Below, piece after piece: positions 13,101 through 24,190 of a stretch of DNA of 64,000 nt. The notes under the pieces were generated by a model that made no database searches, had not been told where the DNA came from, and worked only from the letters and a program-made list of their open reading frames with translations. This DNA is from Prinia subflava. Its lineage: Eukaryota; Chordata; Aves; Passeriformes; Cisticolidae. A program made the translations under genes and the position numbers. The stretch is from contig NC_086248.1 in the NCBI RefSeq assembly GCF_021018805.1, positions 27,474,922 to 27,538,921 on the forward strand, written 5' to 3'. Position 1 is the stretch's first letter. Each line of letters opens with the position of its first letter.

Positions 13101-13262
13101 AGAATCACAGCATCACAAAATGATTTGGGTTAGAAGAAATCTTTTCAAAGTTCATCTAATCTAACTCCATGCCCCCAGCCACCACCATAGGACATCTTTC
13201 CCTAGGTGTCAAGGTTGCTCAAAGCCCTCACTCAAACTGTCCTTGAGTACTTCCAATAATAA
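13101..13262 (-). mobile_element. CR1 LINE fragment, 3' end
   Basis: The plus strand begins with the reverse complement of the CR1 3' terminus (GAATCACAG...ATGATTTGGGTTAGAAG). It continues through the 3' UTR landmarks TTCATCTAATCTAACTCCATGCCCCC, here split by substitutions, and GGTTGCTCAAAGCCCTCACTCAAACTGTCCTTGAGTACTTCC in degenerate form. The element therefore runs on the minus strand. It is 5'-truncated, as most CR1 copies are, and has no coding part. Confidence 0.9.
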
Positions 13263-16130
13263 TAGACATGCTGATAAATGATGTTACAATTGACACATAT
13301 CTTAGAATTTAATAGTAGTATATGTGGTTGAAAATTTGCTTAAAACTTTAAAGCTGCAGAACTATCTTTTAACTCTGCTTTTCTCTTTTTTTGTTTCACA
13401 GGGTAAGACACTTCGCAATCAACATCATTTATTGAGAATGAAAAATATATAAAATTGCAAATCCATAAAATTAGACAGCAAATAAATAGAGAATATCTGC
13501 CCATTTCAGTTCATGAACTGAGTTCTACCAATCACTAAACTGTCTGATGGCTGCACTGAGTGTAGGATGTAAGAGCACAGTGTGAAGTGCTCTTGGCAAG
13601 CCAGCTGGGCTGAATCAGGGCTGTGCCTGTGGTCACCAAGATGAGAAAATTCTTCTGCTGCTGTCTACCCTTCCTCACATTTTCTCTCATAGGTCTTGTA
13701 TCTATCATCACAGGACATTTCATTTGGATCCTTCTTTGTTGATATTTTGGATTTGTGCAGTGAGAGCATACTGCCATTTATACTATAAATTAATTTTGCT
13801 GTTTTCTTAGTTTTCTTAGTTTAAGCTTCAAGGCATTTTCAAGGCATTGTCAAAAAAACAACAACTGTGATTATTTCCTTCTTTGGGTAAAGTATATTTC
13901 AATATATTCAAGTATGTTTGGGGAAATTATATTTCAAGTGATTATATTGAAATTATATTTCAAGAAAAGAGAAGAAAAGAAAGTGAAATACAAGTATATG
14001 ATAATACAATTTTCTTGAACTAATATTTTTAATTTGAATTTAACAATAATTAAAGTTTCCATAATTTTAATCCAGCACTTTACCATGTGAAATACACAGT
14101 ATTATAAGGGGTTTTTAAAATTTGATTGAGGGTTTCTTTTGCCATAATGAGTACTTTGTAAGTAATACACAAATACAGTAAGAATCTGACATGATATTTC
14201 TAATACAGAATACCACCTTATATTGTATTTTTTTCTTAAAACCTTTACTAGTTAAAATGGTCCCAAAAGTTCTTCTTTTATTACTAACTGTATTCCTAAT
14301 TCAATATGGTTTTTTGCCATTTACATATTTTCCTGTAAATGAAAATGTCTAGACACATGCTTTGTTTTTCATTACTTTAAGTATTGAAAGTAGTAATTCC
14401 AGTGTAGAAAAATGTTTTTAAAGGTTATTGGATTTTTTTTTCATTTTTGTCAAAAACTTTTAAAATGAGATTTAATCTATAGAAATATGGATATTTAAAA
14501 ACAAAAGTCTCTATAACAAAATAAATACATTTATACTGTTATACCACATATGAAAATGAAATTGCTTTAGTTGAGACCTACACAGTTTCAAAACCTAAAC
14601 CACAAGTCATCAGATAGGAAGAGAAAATATACACATTAAAAATATAGTTTACATTACCTATGGACCAACAAACCTCTTATCCTTTTGATTTATATCATAG
14701 CACCTTAGAATTTTCAAAAGTTAATCCTTGACAAATAGTATAACTAACCTAGATCTTATGGATGAAAACTCTATTTAGAAAGTATGAGCATTGGTTCACT
14801 TTAAACTGGAAGTGCCTACTGAGATCCTCTTCCCCTGGGTTCTATTCAGCACTATTCAATGCTATTCAGTACTCTGTTAATATTTATTACATCTGTATAT
14901 ATTCTCACATTGGAGGAAACTTCAGTTGCAGGAGGACTTCATTAGAATTTCAATCATTTTGAGACACTGGAAAACTGGTAGAAAAAAAAGAAAAGAGGTT
15001 TAATCATGTCAAAGGCATAATTCTGCACTTAGGGGACAAATGATTTCAGAAACTGGAAGAGCAGTGTGATGGCAGACAGCAATCTCCAGAGGCTTTGGGG
15101 ATTAGGATACAAACTAAACTGTGGTGAACAACTATTGAACTAGTTTGCTGTTCTGAAAAAGAGATAATATTAGGTCGAGGTGTACAATTATGTGCTGTCT
15201 GTAAGGGTAATGGTTCTTCTGTACCTGAACTTGTTAAATTATAGTGTGTACTCTGTCTCTAATGTTTGGATCAGCTGGAGAAAGCCAGGGCTATAAAAAT
15301 GTAATTTACAGGAACAGTCTGAAAGCATTTCAACTTGCATGGGTGGAGAGGCAGGGGGAAGGTTATAATCTTTTTCAAATACACAAAAATATGGTTGCAA
15401 ACACCAAAGGTAAAAAACAAATCGTTTTGCATACCCACAGTCAAGTGAACTGGAAGTAATGGATGTAAATTGCATCAAATGAGACTTTAGTTAGAGATTA
15501 GGAAAAACATAAGCTATTTTTAAAACCTGTGATAGATTACCTACATGCATTATGGATTTTTCCTCACTAGACATTTATAAGGACATGTTGATCCATCAAA
15601 AATCATTCAAGCAGATGAATATTTTGTGAGCCATTTGGTTTTGATTATTTTTATTACAAACATGCTAAATATGGATGTTTCTTGGCTATTACGATGCTAA
15701 TAGGAGGCACCACAATATGAAGATTGAGAACAAATGTGATTGATAAAACTGATTTGCAAGAATGTGAAGACTTACAATGCTGTTATCTTCAGGATTGAGG
15801 GAAATGGTTAAGAATCAAAATGGATGATTTAATTGACTGGGTTTCTTAGAGTATATGAGTATATGAGACAAAAAGACATTACATATCACACAGCCTAGGG
15901 GCTGGAAGATAAAAATATACATACCTGAGAGAAAACTCATTCAATGACCACTGTTTCAAAAATTTAACTTTCTAAGTAAGGAGAAATGCACTTGCCCATA
16001 ATTTTACAAGAGTGAAAAAATTAGGATTTAAAATAGATCATGGAATAGTAAGTTTTTTGTTTCAGAATCTCTGCTTTTTCTCTGTGAAATTAATTTCTGT
16101 GCAAGTTGCTTCCTCTTAAAATGGTGGTAT
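13263..16130. other. AT-rich non-coding stretch, minor short repeats
   Basis: No gene is recognised. Small features are a splice-acceptor/donor juxtaposition at 13400-13407 (see findings), a repeated ATTATATTTCAAG near 13926 and 13952, and three tandem 10-base units of the form CTATTCARYR at 14842-14871. No open frame exceeds 80 codons. Confidence 0.5.
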
Positions 16131-16280
16131 TTCACAGAATATTCTGAGCTGGAAGGGACCCATAAGGATGATCAAGTCCAACTCCCAAGTAAATGACCTG
16201 CATGGGTCAACCCCCTGCATGGGGCTTGAACCTACATCCCTAATGTTATTAGCATCCTGCTGCAGCCAACTGAACTCTGT
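16131..16280 (-). mobile_element. TguSINE1-like SINE
   Basis: The plus strand starts with the CR1-like tail in reverse (TTCACAGAATATTCTGAGC, then GGAAGGGACCCATAAGGATG). It runs through GGGGCTTGAACCTACATCCCT (reverse of the tRNA B-box arm), split around 16222-16242, and ends in CAACTGAACTCTG, the reverse of the A-box TAGCTCAGTTGG. Read on the minus strand this is a tRNA-Ile head followed by a CR1 tail. It is better preserved in the tail than in the head and is unlikely to be transcribed usefully. Confidence 0.85.
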
Positions 16281-17714
16281 GCGTAGAACATCTGGCTGAA
16301 GATAAGTGAAATATAATCCTAAGTATTCGGGAGTGAGTGATAATGCTGTCTTTCTGCGTTCTGTTAGATAAAAGAAATGTAAAATCTTGCCACTATAATA
16401 CAAAGCTACAAAGTGCTGTTAAATTCTGTTTCAGAAAGGTATACCATTTCAATACATTTTCCTTGTGGGTGGAAAATTGCCACATTTGGCCCCTGAAATT
16501 GTGACATTATTTCTGTACTTGAGAAATACACAAAGAACTTTAACTTGTCTAGGCAAAGGAAAGCCTTGACCTTTTTTCGGATGAAGTACCTTAAAAATAT
16601 GGTGATGAGGACCACATAAAAAACTGTAATGCAAATCTTCAATTTCCCTGAGGGGAGAACCTGATCTCACAGGTTACTTGTTCCAGATCAGAAGACAAAG
16701 TAAGATGAAATCTTTTCCCTTTCTACATGTACTTAGCTCTCTCCTCTGTAGTTTATTCTGTTAAATGCAAATTTTTCACCTGAACCTTTAACTGGAGACT
16801 TTAGGTACTATTTAAGATTATATCTAGCAGAATTTTTAATGTAAGTGTACATCAAAATTTTAAACCCTTTTTTTAAAACTTCATTGTTTATGGAAATTGT
16901 TTAAGGAATTTAATTCATATTTTACATAGGCTTGCAATGAAAGAATCAGTCTTAAATAAAGGCTTCCTATCTGCTGATACTATACTTCAGATGTATGTAA
17001 ATTTATTACATTCATAGAATCATTCACTAGAAGTGATTTGAAATCAATTTAATGCATTTAATCCTTTCCCTGACTAGAGGAAAACAGTATGGTACTATTT
17101 GTATTTTACATTTCAATAATGCTTTTCAAAAAACAGTTAGATTGTTGAATATTTGGACACTTGCACACAATAGAGTTATGGTATATTTTGTTATTCAGAC
17201 TGAAAATAAGACACTTATTGATATGTAACATCAATGATTTTCTGGTCACTAGTTTGATAGTTAAATTTGAAATCTCCATTTAGTTTTGCTTTCTAATTTT
17301 TTTTTAGATGGCTACATTGTTTATTAATTTTCTTCTTTCTAAATTTCATTTATACCCTCTACTTCATTTCCATTTTATGTAGTTTATGATAATGGAATGA
17401 ATAATTAGTAGGAAGTTTGTCAGTATCACAGGTCAGAAATGGCTTCTTAGAAAACTCAGTGTGATAGTAACAGGCAATGATTGCAGAAATATAACAATGT
17501 TTTGGGTTCTCTGACACTCTTCAGCCACTAGTTCAGAGACTAAATCACACACAGGCTATTTGTTATTTATCACTTAGATCTAAACATGCCTTTAATATGA
17601 TCCAGGACAATCTGTAAAATATTTTATTATTTAGCATTAACTAGCCCTTCCTAGTTTCCAGAAATTTGGTTCTTAGTGCCTCATCTTCCCTGTATTTGAT
17701 GGTGGAATTAATTT
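16281..17714. other. AT-rich non-coding stretch, possible CR1 scrap at 17.0 kb
   Basis: No gene is recognised. At about 17010-17070 the text TTCATAGAATCATTCACTAG resembles a very decayed CR1 3' terminus, but too little remains to be sure. Confidence 0.45.
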
Positions 17715-17880
17715 CAGGGGCTCAGAAGCAATGCACAGCAGCATTTGCTGCGGTGTCAGGCACTACCACGGCTCTCAGTGCCAGCTGGGCAGTCTCACAG
17801 TGAGGTTTCTTCCTGTGGAATAAGCATCCACGAGGTCTCCTGTGCTGCTCTCAGGGGTTCAGAAATCTCTACGTAGCAAT
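17715..17880. other. GC-rich island of unknown origin
   Basis: A patch of roughly 165 bases is clearly richer in G+C than its surroundings. It contains a hairpin-like GCAGCATTTGCTGC at about 17738-17751. It has no open frame of note, no poly(A) signal and no recognised repeat landmark. It could be an old retroelement remnant or a conserved regulatory element. Confidence 0.3.
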
Positions 17881-20169
17881 TATCACCAAAAGAAAAAGCA
17901 GTTAAAGTACCACTCTACTCATGGAAGGGAAACCTGATTCATTAAAAGGGATAATGGCCATTCCATTGGTATGCCTGAATTTTGTTTAAGGTCATTTCAA
18001 AGGCCCATTATCTTCATTAGATCATAGCATAAGAAAAAGATGAAAATGCAAAAGAAGGTGAAATGATATTTAAGTTAAAATTTGATTTTACCTGTTTCAC
18101 CTGGAAGTAAACTACCCAAAATGCTTAGTATGGTAGGCTGTATTTAAAGTGTTGTAGAAAAACAGTTTCTGACTCATTTGCAGAGGTAGCAGGAAATATC
18201 TGCAGTACATGATAGGTAAATAAAAACCCCCCCAAAACAACCACAAGCCACACAAGTACTACATTGCCACAGCCATGGAATGAGTGCATCACTAAGGTAA
18301 CTGAACTATCAAATATAATTTCCATCGATTATGAGATATTGAATTCTTGGTCCTGTACGTATGTGGATGTAGCCCAAGTGCGGGAATTCTGTTACTTCTG
18401 AAGTCTGCGTTACTGTTCTGATGTCTTTGAACAGTGTAGTAGGAAGCAGAGATCAGAAAGTCTTGTACTGTCTTTTCTCTTTACACTTTCCTGGAACAGT
18501 TTATCATGGCTGAGTCATAAAGGGAACAGATTGTAATATTGTCTTGAAAAAATCCATTGACCTTGGTAGGAATGTCTTGTGAAAGAGAGCTCAGCTTAGT
18601 GGAAGACATAAAAGTGGGGGCACTGAAAGAGTTTCCTACACAGAAAGAAGGGATCAAAAGGTGACCTTTTTTCCTACAAAAGAGAAACCAACTAGTAACC
18701 TCAAATAACTTCTGAACTTGATCCTAAAAATAATATATTTTAAAAAAATAACTCATTTTTGTTCTCATGCAGGTGAATATGTCGTTTTCTATCTATTTCT
18801 TATCGAATCTATCAGATAAGTAAAACTATGAATCTTGTAGCCTGGAAATAGTTATTTATTCAAATTTTACTCTAAATGAACATTAAAAAAAAATACTTCC
18901 TACACCAAGCATAAAGTAGGAGAAAATAAAAGTCTTTATTCAACTCATTAGTTGTGATTAAGAAGTATGTAAATCCTGATCTTCAATCAGTCATTTCAAA
19001 ATTAAACCTAAAGCAAAATAACCCAAAAACTGCCCTGCAAATTTCTCATTACAATGTCATTTAGAAATGAGATTTCCAGCCGAACAATTGTGTTTAGTTA
19101 AACAAGCTGTCAGATTGCAATTTGTATGTGCAATATGGAAGTTATTCAAGGGTAACATTCTGAACATATGCATAATTATCAGAAGAAAAGATGTGAGATA
19201 TATTAATTTAGTTTCCATTAGAGAAAAAGCAAACATGAACTGTTCACTGCAGTAAATAAAGGAGTTGGACTTGTCTGTATCTGGAATTTCTTATCTGAAG
19301 AAATGAAAAGAATACACTGTGTACTCTTGATCTTTCTTTAAAGTCACCAGTCATCAATGTAAAAGACTGCCTTGTAGGAATCTGCTGCAGGAGAATGTCA
19401 AACAGCATGTATTATAATTTTCACTGGAAAAAGTATCTGTTTTACTGCAACAGCAACTCTTTAACTGTTGGAATCTCTATCTTCTTTTAGGTATGCAAGA
19501 ACACTGGAATTTTTAATATGATATTTCTTTGAGTCTTATCAGAATTGTAGAGCAAGTCTAGAACACAACCTACATAATTTATAACAAAATAATTCCAGTT
19601 ATCTAAATACCAGCATTTTGAATGCTGGGGGTAAAAAAGCAAATCAAACCACAAAACTAAACCCAAAAACACAAACAAAAAACCCCCAAACCTTCAATAA
19701 ATAAGCATATGAAAACAATCTTTTTCTTAGTGGTTAAACTCAAAAATGGAATTCATGGTCTTGAGAAAACTTATTCATATCATTGCAGAAAAGAAAGAGT
19801 TTCTCTGATTTTTTTTTTCATTTTTCCTATAAGATAGAGGTGGTTTCAGTTTCCAGGTGAGATGACTAAAAGAAAATATATATAAAAAGGTGAACATATA
19901 GTTTTGAAATTAGTGTTTTTGTATGGATGTTAAGGTCCAATCTTTTTACTTTTACAATGAAGAAAATTCAAATATTTTATTTATTTCTCAGAAACACAAA
20001 ACATTTCCTATTTTCTAACAAATATTCTCAACATTTCAGAAAAGAGCTTCTTAGGAACTGACCCTAAATCACTGAAATTATTATCAGCTGTGCTTTTTAT
20101 TTTCTTGCTACTTTCTTTCTACCTGTATTTTCCCACAAGATTACACTAGTTACACTACATTGTATCTAT
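17881..20169. other. AT-rich non-coding stretch with an A/C-rich tract
   Basis: No gene is recognised. A/C-rich low-complexity sequence (A-runs broken by CC and CCC) occurs at about 18219-18245 and 19645-19694, the complement of the GT-rich tracts elsewhere. Confidence 0.5.
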
Positions 20170-20580
20170 AGCATTATTTGTATCACAAAGGCAGGACTCC
20201 AAATGTAAGTTCTAAAAGCCCCCAGAGTCTAAAGGCAAAGGACAGAACAGCCCTGGAGCTTGGGGTGCAGTTACCTTTTATGCCCCCAGCTCCTCCCCAG
20301 ATCTGCCTGCTGACAGGAGACCTTTGGCCCAGTGTCCAGTGCAGTCCATTGCTGGAGAGCTTTCACCATCTGACTGGAGAGTGTCTCTGGGGTACAGTGT
20401 CTTTCTTCAGTGTTCCCCTGCTGACTGCCAGTCCTGTGTCAGACATGAAATGCTGGCCACGCCGTGTCTCCCCAGAGACAAGGCTTTCCTCCATCTGCTC
20501 CTGGCTGCCTGGTGGATGAGGCACGTGTCCAACCTCTCTGCCACATGCCTCTGACAACCATTGTTGAGGCATAGCAAAAC
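20170..20580 (-). other. GC-rich segment, possible LTR remnant
   Basis: About 400 bases of GC-rich DNA stand out from the AT-rich background. On the minus strand a TATA-like GGCATAAAAGG lies at about 20275-20285, downstream of a long GC-rich block, which would suit an LTR promoter read leftwards. Short open frames on both strands (up to 113 codons) reflect low stop density. I find no TG...CA termini, duplication or family landmark, so the LTR call is a guess. Confidence 0.3.
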
Positions 20581-21030
20581 TCATTGGCTTCTCTCAACAT
20601 TATAATTTATAAATAGTTTATGAACAGGAAATAAGGATGTTTTCAAATTTTATCCCTTGTCCGGTATCTTAGGCAAAGTAATAACCCTAATAATAAATAT
20701 CCTTAATATAATATGTCTCTATAATTTGCATGCAATAGCTTTGTAGTAATTTCTCATTGTGGAGAAAATAAGTGTTTACAATGTTGTTGTGTTCTTGCTG
20801 TGACAGGCCAAATTTACTTTGAGGCTTCTGATTTTATTAGCCTGTTCTTTGTTACAGAAATTACTATCTTAGACTATCCCAGCTCTGTTTTCCTGCAGTG
20901 ATATTGTTTATTTTTATTTGAATAATGATTACAACGGTTTTTTACGAGGCTTTCATTTGAGTCAATTTTATTTCATTTAGACTTTAACGACTAGTATGGG
21001 TTTTTTTTTTTTTCACATCATTAATTATTT
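20581..21030. other. AT-rich non-coding stretch, nothing identified
   Basis: No coding or RNA signal. It ends with a T-run of 14 at 21000-21013. Confidence 0.5.
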
Positions 21031-21420
21031 TGATGTCCAAAAGATAGGCTGGCAATAAATCCCCACAGACCAATGTCTATAGAGCAGGTGTTTGTTTATT
21101 ACAACGCTGGTGGTGAGGGGGATATCTCCTCCTAACTCATCCACCTTTGTCGAGTGCTGTGGTATATTTATACAGTGAGTATGACTTAGTATCACTGTGT
21201 CACTACAACACCACCACATACATGGCAGAACTAATTCACATGGTTTGATCTCATGGTTATAAATAGTTCTTTTGCACTGTGCTTGCACCTCCCCAGTTCG
21301 GGGGTCATTGGGGGTCTTTGATGAAGGCTTCCAAGGTCTTCCTTGCATCTGAACTTTTCAAATTTGTCTTCAGTGCACGAGCAGTTCCTTGGTTTGTCTG
21401 ATCTTAACTGGCCTAAATTC
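21031..21420 (-). mobile_element. Endogenous retrovirus LTR, old
   Basis: Read on the minus strand, a TATA box (TATAAATA, 21164-21171) is followed about 65 bases later by a poly(A) signal (AATAAA, 21095-21100). This is compatible with the U3-R order of an LTR. The U3 part contains phrases I associate with avian LTRs (GGGGTCATTGGGGGTC and GGCTTCCAAGGTCTTCC on the plus strand, 21300-21344). The right edge is uncertain and no target-site duplication is evident. Short antisense and sense frames here are incidental. No internal retroviral genes are attached, so it is probably a solo LTR. Confidence 0.6.
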
Positions 21421-21580
21421 TTTGTTTTGTGTGCACTTGCCAATTTTTCATTGCTACTATATTTATCTATCTCTAAAGCTATGCACCTGGTGAGGTTTTT
21501 TTTTTTTTTTTGTCTGTTCAGCATTAAGCAACTAGTTAACCATACACCTGCTATTATTTTGTATAAAAAGTTATTTATAT

Positions 21581-21780
21581 CAGGTTATATAAGTATGAAA
21601 AGCTATGATTCAGAAATACTATGATTCAGGTTATATAAGTATCAGGTTATATGGATATATAAAAAGTCATGATTTAGGTTATATTGATATCAGGTTATAT
21701 AGATATATCAGATTATACTGATATCTTATAACTCAAGCTATATAAGCACTTTGTAATTTTGATTCAAGTTATATAGGCAT
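21581..21780. repeat. Degenerate minisatellite, about 16-bp unit
   Basis: Copies of CAGGTTATATARGTAT-like units occur at 21581, 21627, 21643, 21675, 21691, 21709, 21734 and 21765. Some are directly adjacent (21627/21643 and 21675/21691). Others are separated by a short ATGATTCAG-like spacer. Copies differ at one to five positions, so the array is old or slowly homogenised. Confidence 0.8.
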
Positions 21781-23504
21781 CAATTTACACAAGTTTTTAA
21801 ATGCTTCTGAAAAAAGCAAAAGATATCATTTGTTTCTGTATACTAACACCAAGCAGTTTTCCACAACTCATATGGTGTTTTTTCCTATTTCTTAATATAT
21901 TAAAATAAATAAAAAATAATTAAGCATAATTAGCTATTCCATACATATTTTGAAGACTGTGTTTCCTATCTCTGTGACAGTTTTTTTGGGTTCCATAAAC
22001 ACATTTATTTGTATTTAGTAGCTACACAGTTAATGGCAGATTCACTTTCGCATTTTTTCCCTGAATAAAATTGATTATTCAACACTATAAGCCTGAGTCC
22101 CAAAAACAAAACACCAATATTAATAACTCAGTAGAAATAAGTGGTTGATGTCTTCAAATTGTTTTTTCCTTCAAAAGACTAATGTTTTATATATTTTTGC
22201 CAAATTAAAAATAAAAATGTTTCATAATTCTATTGAATATACCTACCAGATGGAAGTCCTCCTTCTAGGGACAATCTCCTTTGTGTCTTATTATGCTTGT
22301 ACATATGCAGTGTGGAATACAGATCTTTACTGAAGCTTTTTTACCTGTTAATCCAGTGTCTGATCCATCACCTGAATTTGTGAACTTGGAAATTCACTTT
22401 GGAAGCAAATGAAATACACACAGTGGGTACAGAGCTTTCTAGAGGAAGGATATCTATGATGTCACATGAGCTGTGTCAAAAAACCAAACCACTTGTAAAA
22501 GCACACACCACTTCATTAAGAAAAGAAATTTCAAAAGGTGTTCATCCCTTAGACTATAACTTTCAGGCTTCTATCCATAAGATATGATGTAATTTTTCTT
22601 ATCTTTTAATATTTCATGGTGCTAATTCTCCTATACAGTACATTTTTTATTTATTATTACTTTAATATCTCATATTTTCATTGAATCCTAATGATTCATT
22701 TAAGAAAATACCATGATACCAATGCACAGAACTGTTACTTGTCCCAGTAATTATGACATTCAAATATATATATATCTACTTGACCTATTTTATAAGAATA
22801 GATGACCACCAGAAACTGTTTTCTTAGATATAAAATCCATGTTTTACTACACATACTTATACCTTTAAGAAATTTTAGAAAGAAGAAAATACATAATTTT
22901 TATATCAGTAGAAAGAAACACTATCATTTAGGATAATGATTAATCTGACAAAATGAGATGAAGACTCTTACTTTAATGTATTCTTTCACAAAATCTCACT
23001 GGACTCATCAATCCTGACAGTGTTAGTAGGCTTCATTAAGGATTAGTTAAATTAGCCATTACCTCTTAACATTATTGGCTAATTGCTTTGTGAATCTCAG
23101 GCAACTCCAGAGTATACTAAAGCTCCATATCAATACAGTAAACTTTCACTTCTCACTATGATATCATACTATTTAAAACTTGATTGATGGTTGATCTTCA
23201 AAAGCTGAAATGGGCTTTATTAAATTCCTAAATAAGAAGAACAGAAAAGTGGAGTGAAGACTTGATTGCCTGGTGCAAATATAGTTTTTAACATGCTGAA
23301 AATATTGATGAAGATGACCAGCTAAAATTTGCAGCTGAGAAAAAAATCTCACAGATTCTTAAGATAAGACCACCATGCACTGTTTCTTGACTAGACTATT
23401 GTAGTCCCCTTTCAAGATCAAAGTGTGGCATGAATTCCAAACTGACATTTAAAGCAGTAAAATGTGTTACTTCTTTCTGGAAAAATGTAGTGTACCTTGT
23501 CCAG
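21781..23504. other. AT-rich non-coding stretch, nothing identified
   Basis: No gene or RNA is recognised. There is a short (AT)n run near 22766-22776. Confidence 0.5.
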
Positions 23505-24190
23505 GTGTGATCTTTAAAGATCATCTAGATCAGTTGCCATGTTGCGGGAAGGGTTTCCTTTCACCGTAAACATGGCTCAAAGTCCCATTCAACCTAGCCT
23601 TGAATTTCCACTGATGGGGCATCCACTACTTGGCTGGGCAACCTTTTCCAGTGTCTCATCACCCTCTCATTAAATACTTTCTTCTTAATATCTAATCTAA
23701 TATCTGGTCAAAATCTACCTTCATTCAGTTTAAAACCATTTCTTGTCCTATCTCTACAAGTCCTGGTTAAATGTCTCTCCCCATTTTTCTTATAGGGCCC
23801 CTTTAAATATGAATAAGGTGTCTCCAGAGCCTTTGCCCAGGCTAAACAATCTCAACTCCATCTGCCTCTCTTTATGGAAATGGTCTCTCTGACCATTGGA
23901 CCTACTCTAACAGGTCCATGTTGTGTTAGGTGCCCCAGAGCTGTGTGTGGTGTACAAGTGTGGCACTGGGAAGAATCACCTCCCTCGATCCTTTGGTCAT
24001 GAGGCTTTTTATGCAGTCCTGCACACATTTGGCTTTCAGGACTATGAATGCACTTTTTCAGATCATGTCTAATTTTTCATCTATCAGTACACCTTAAGTC
24101 CTTTTCTGCAGGATTGCTCTCAATCCATTCCTAATGCAGTCTGTACTGAAGAAATATGAAGTACCTGGTTGATTTGTCCGTGCCTCTTTG
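23505..24190 (-). mobile_element. CR1 LINE, long 3'-UTR fragment
   Basis: The plus strand follows the reverse complement of the CR1 3' UTR for nearly 700 bases. Landmarks in order are TTAAAGATCATCTAGATC, CTTGAATTTCCACTGATGGG, GGCATCCACTACTTGGCTGG, TTCTTAATATCTAATCTAAT, TTCAGTTTAAAACCATTTCT, CTAACAGGTCCATGTTGTG and GAATCACCTCCCTCGATCC, ending in CTCTCAATCCATTCCTAATG. The element is on the minus strand, 5'-truncated before the reverse transcriptase, and diverged by many substitutions and small indels. It is one of the larger CR1 pieces here. Confidence 0.95.

Noticed and set aside
17010..17070. CR1 3' terminus
   Set aside because: Only about 20 bases resemble the terminus, and the following text does not follow CR1.
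21581..21780. CRISPR array
   Set aside because: Units are degenerate, about 16 bp and partly adjacent without unique spacers, and the host is a vertebrate. It is a minisatellite.
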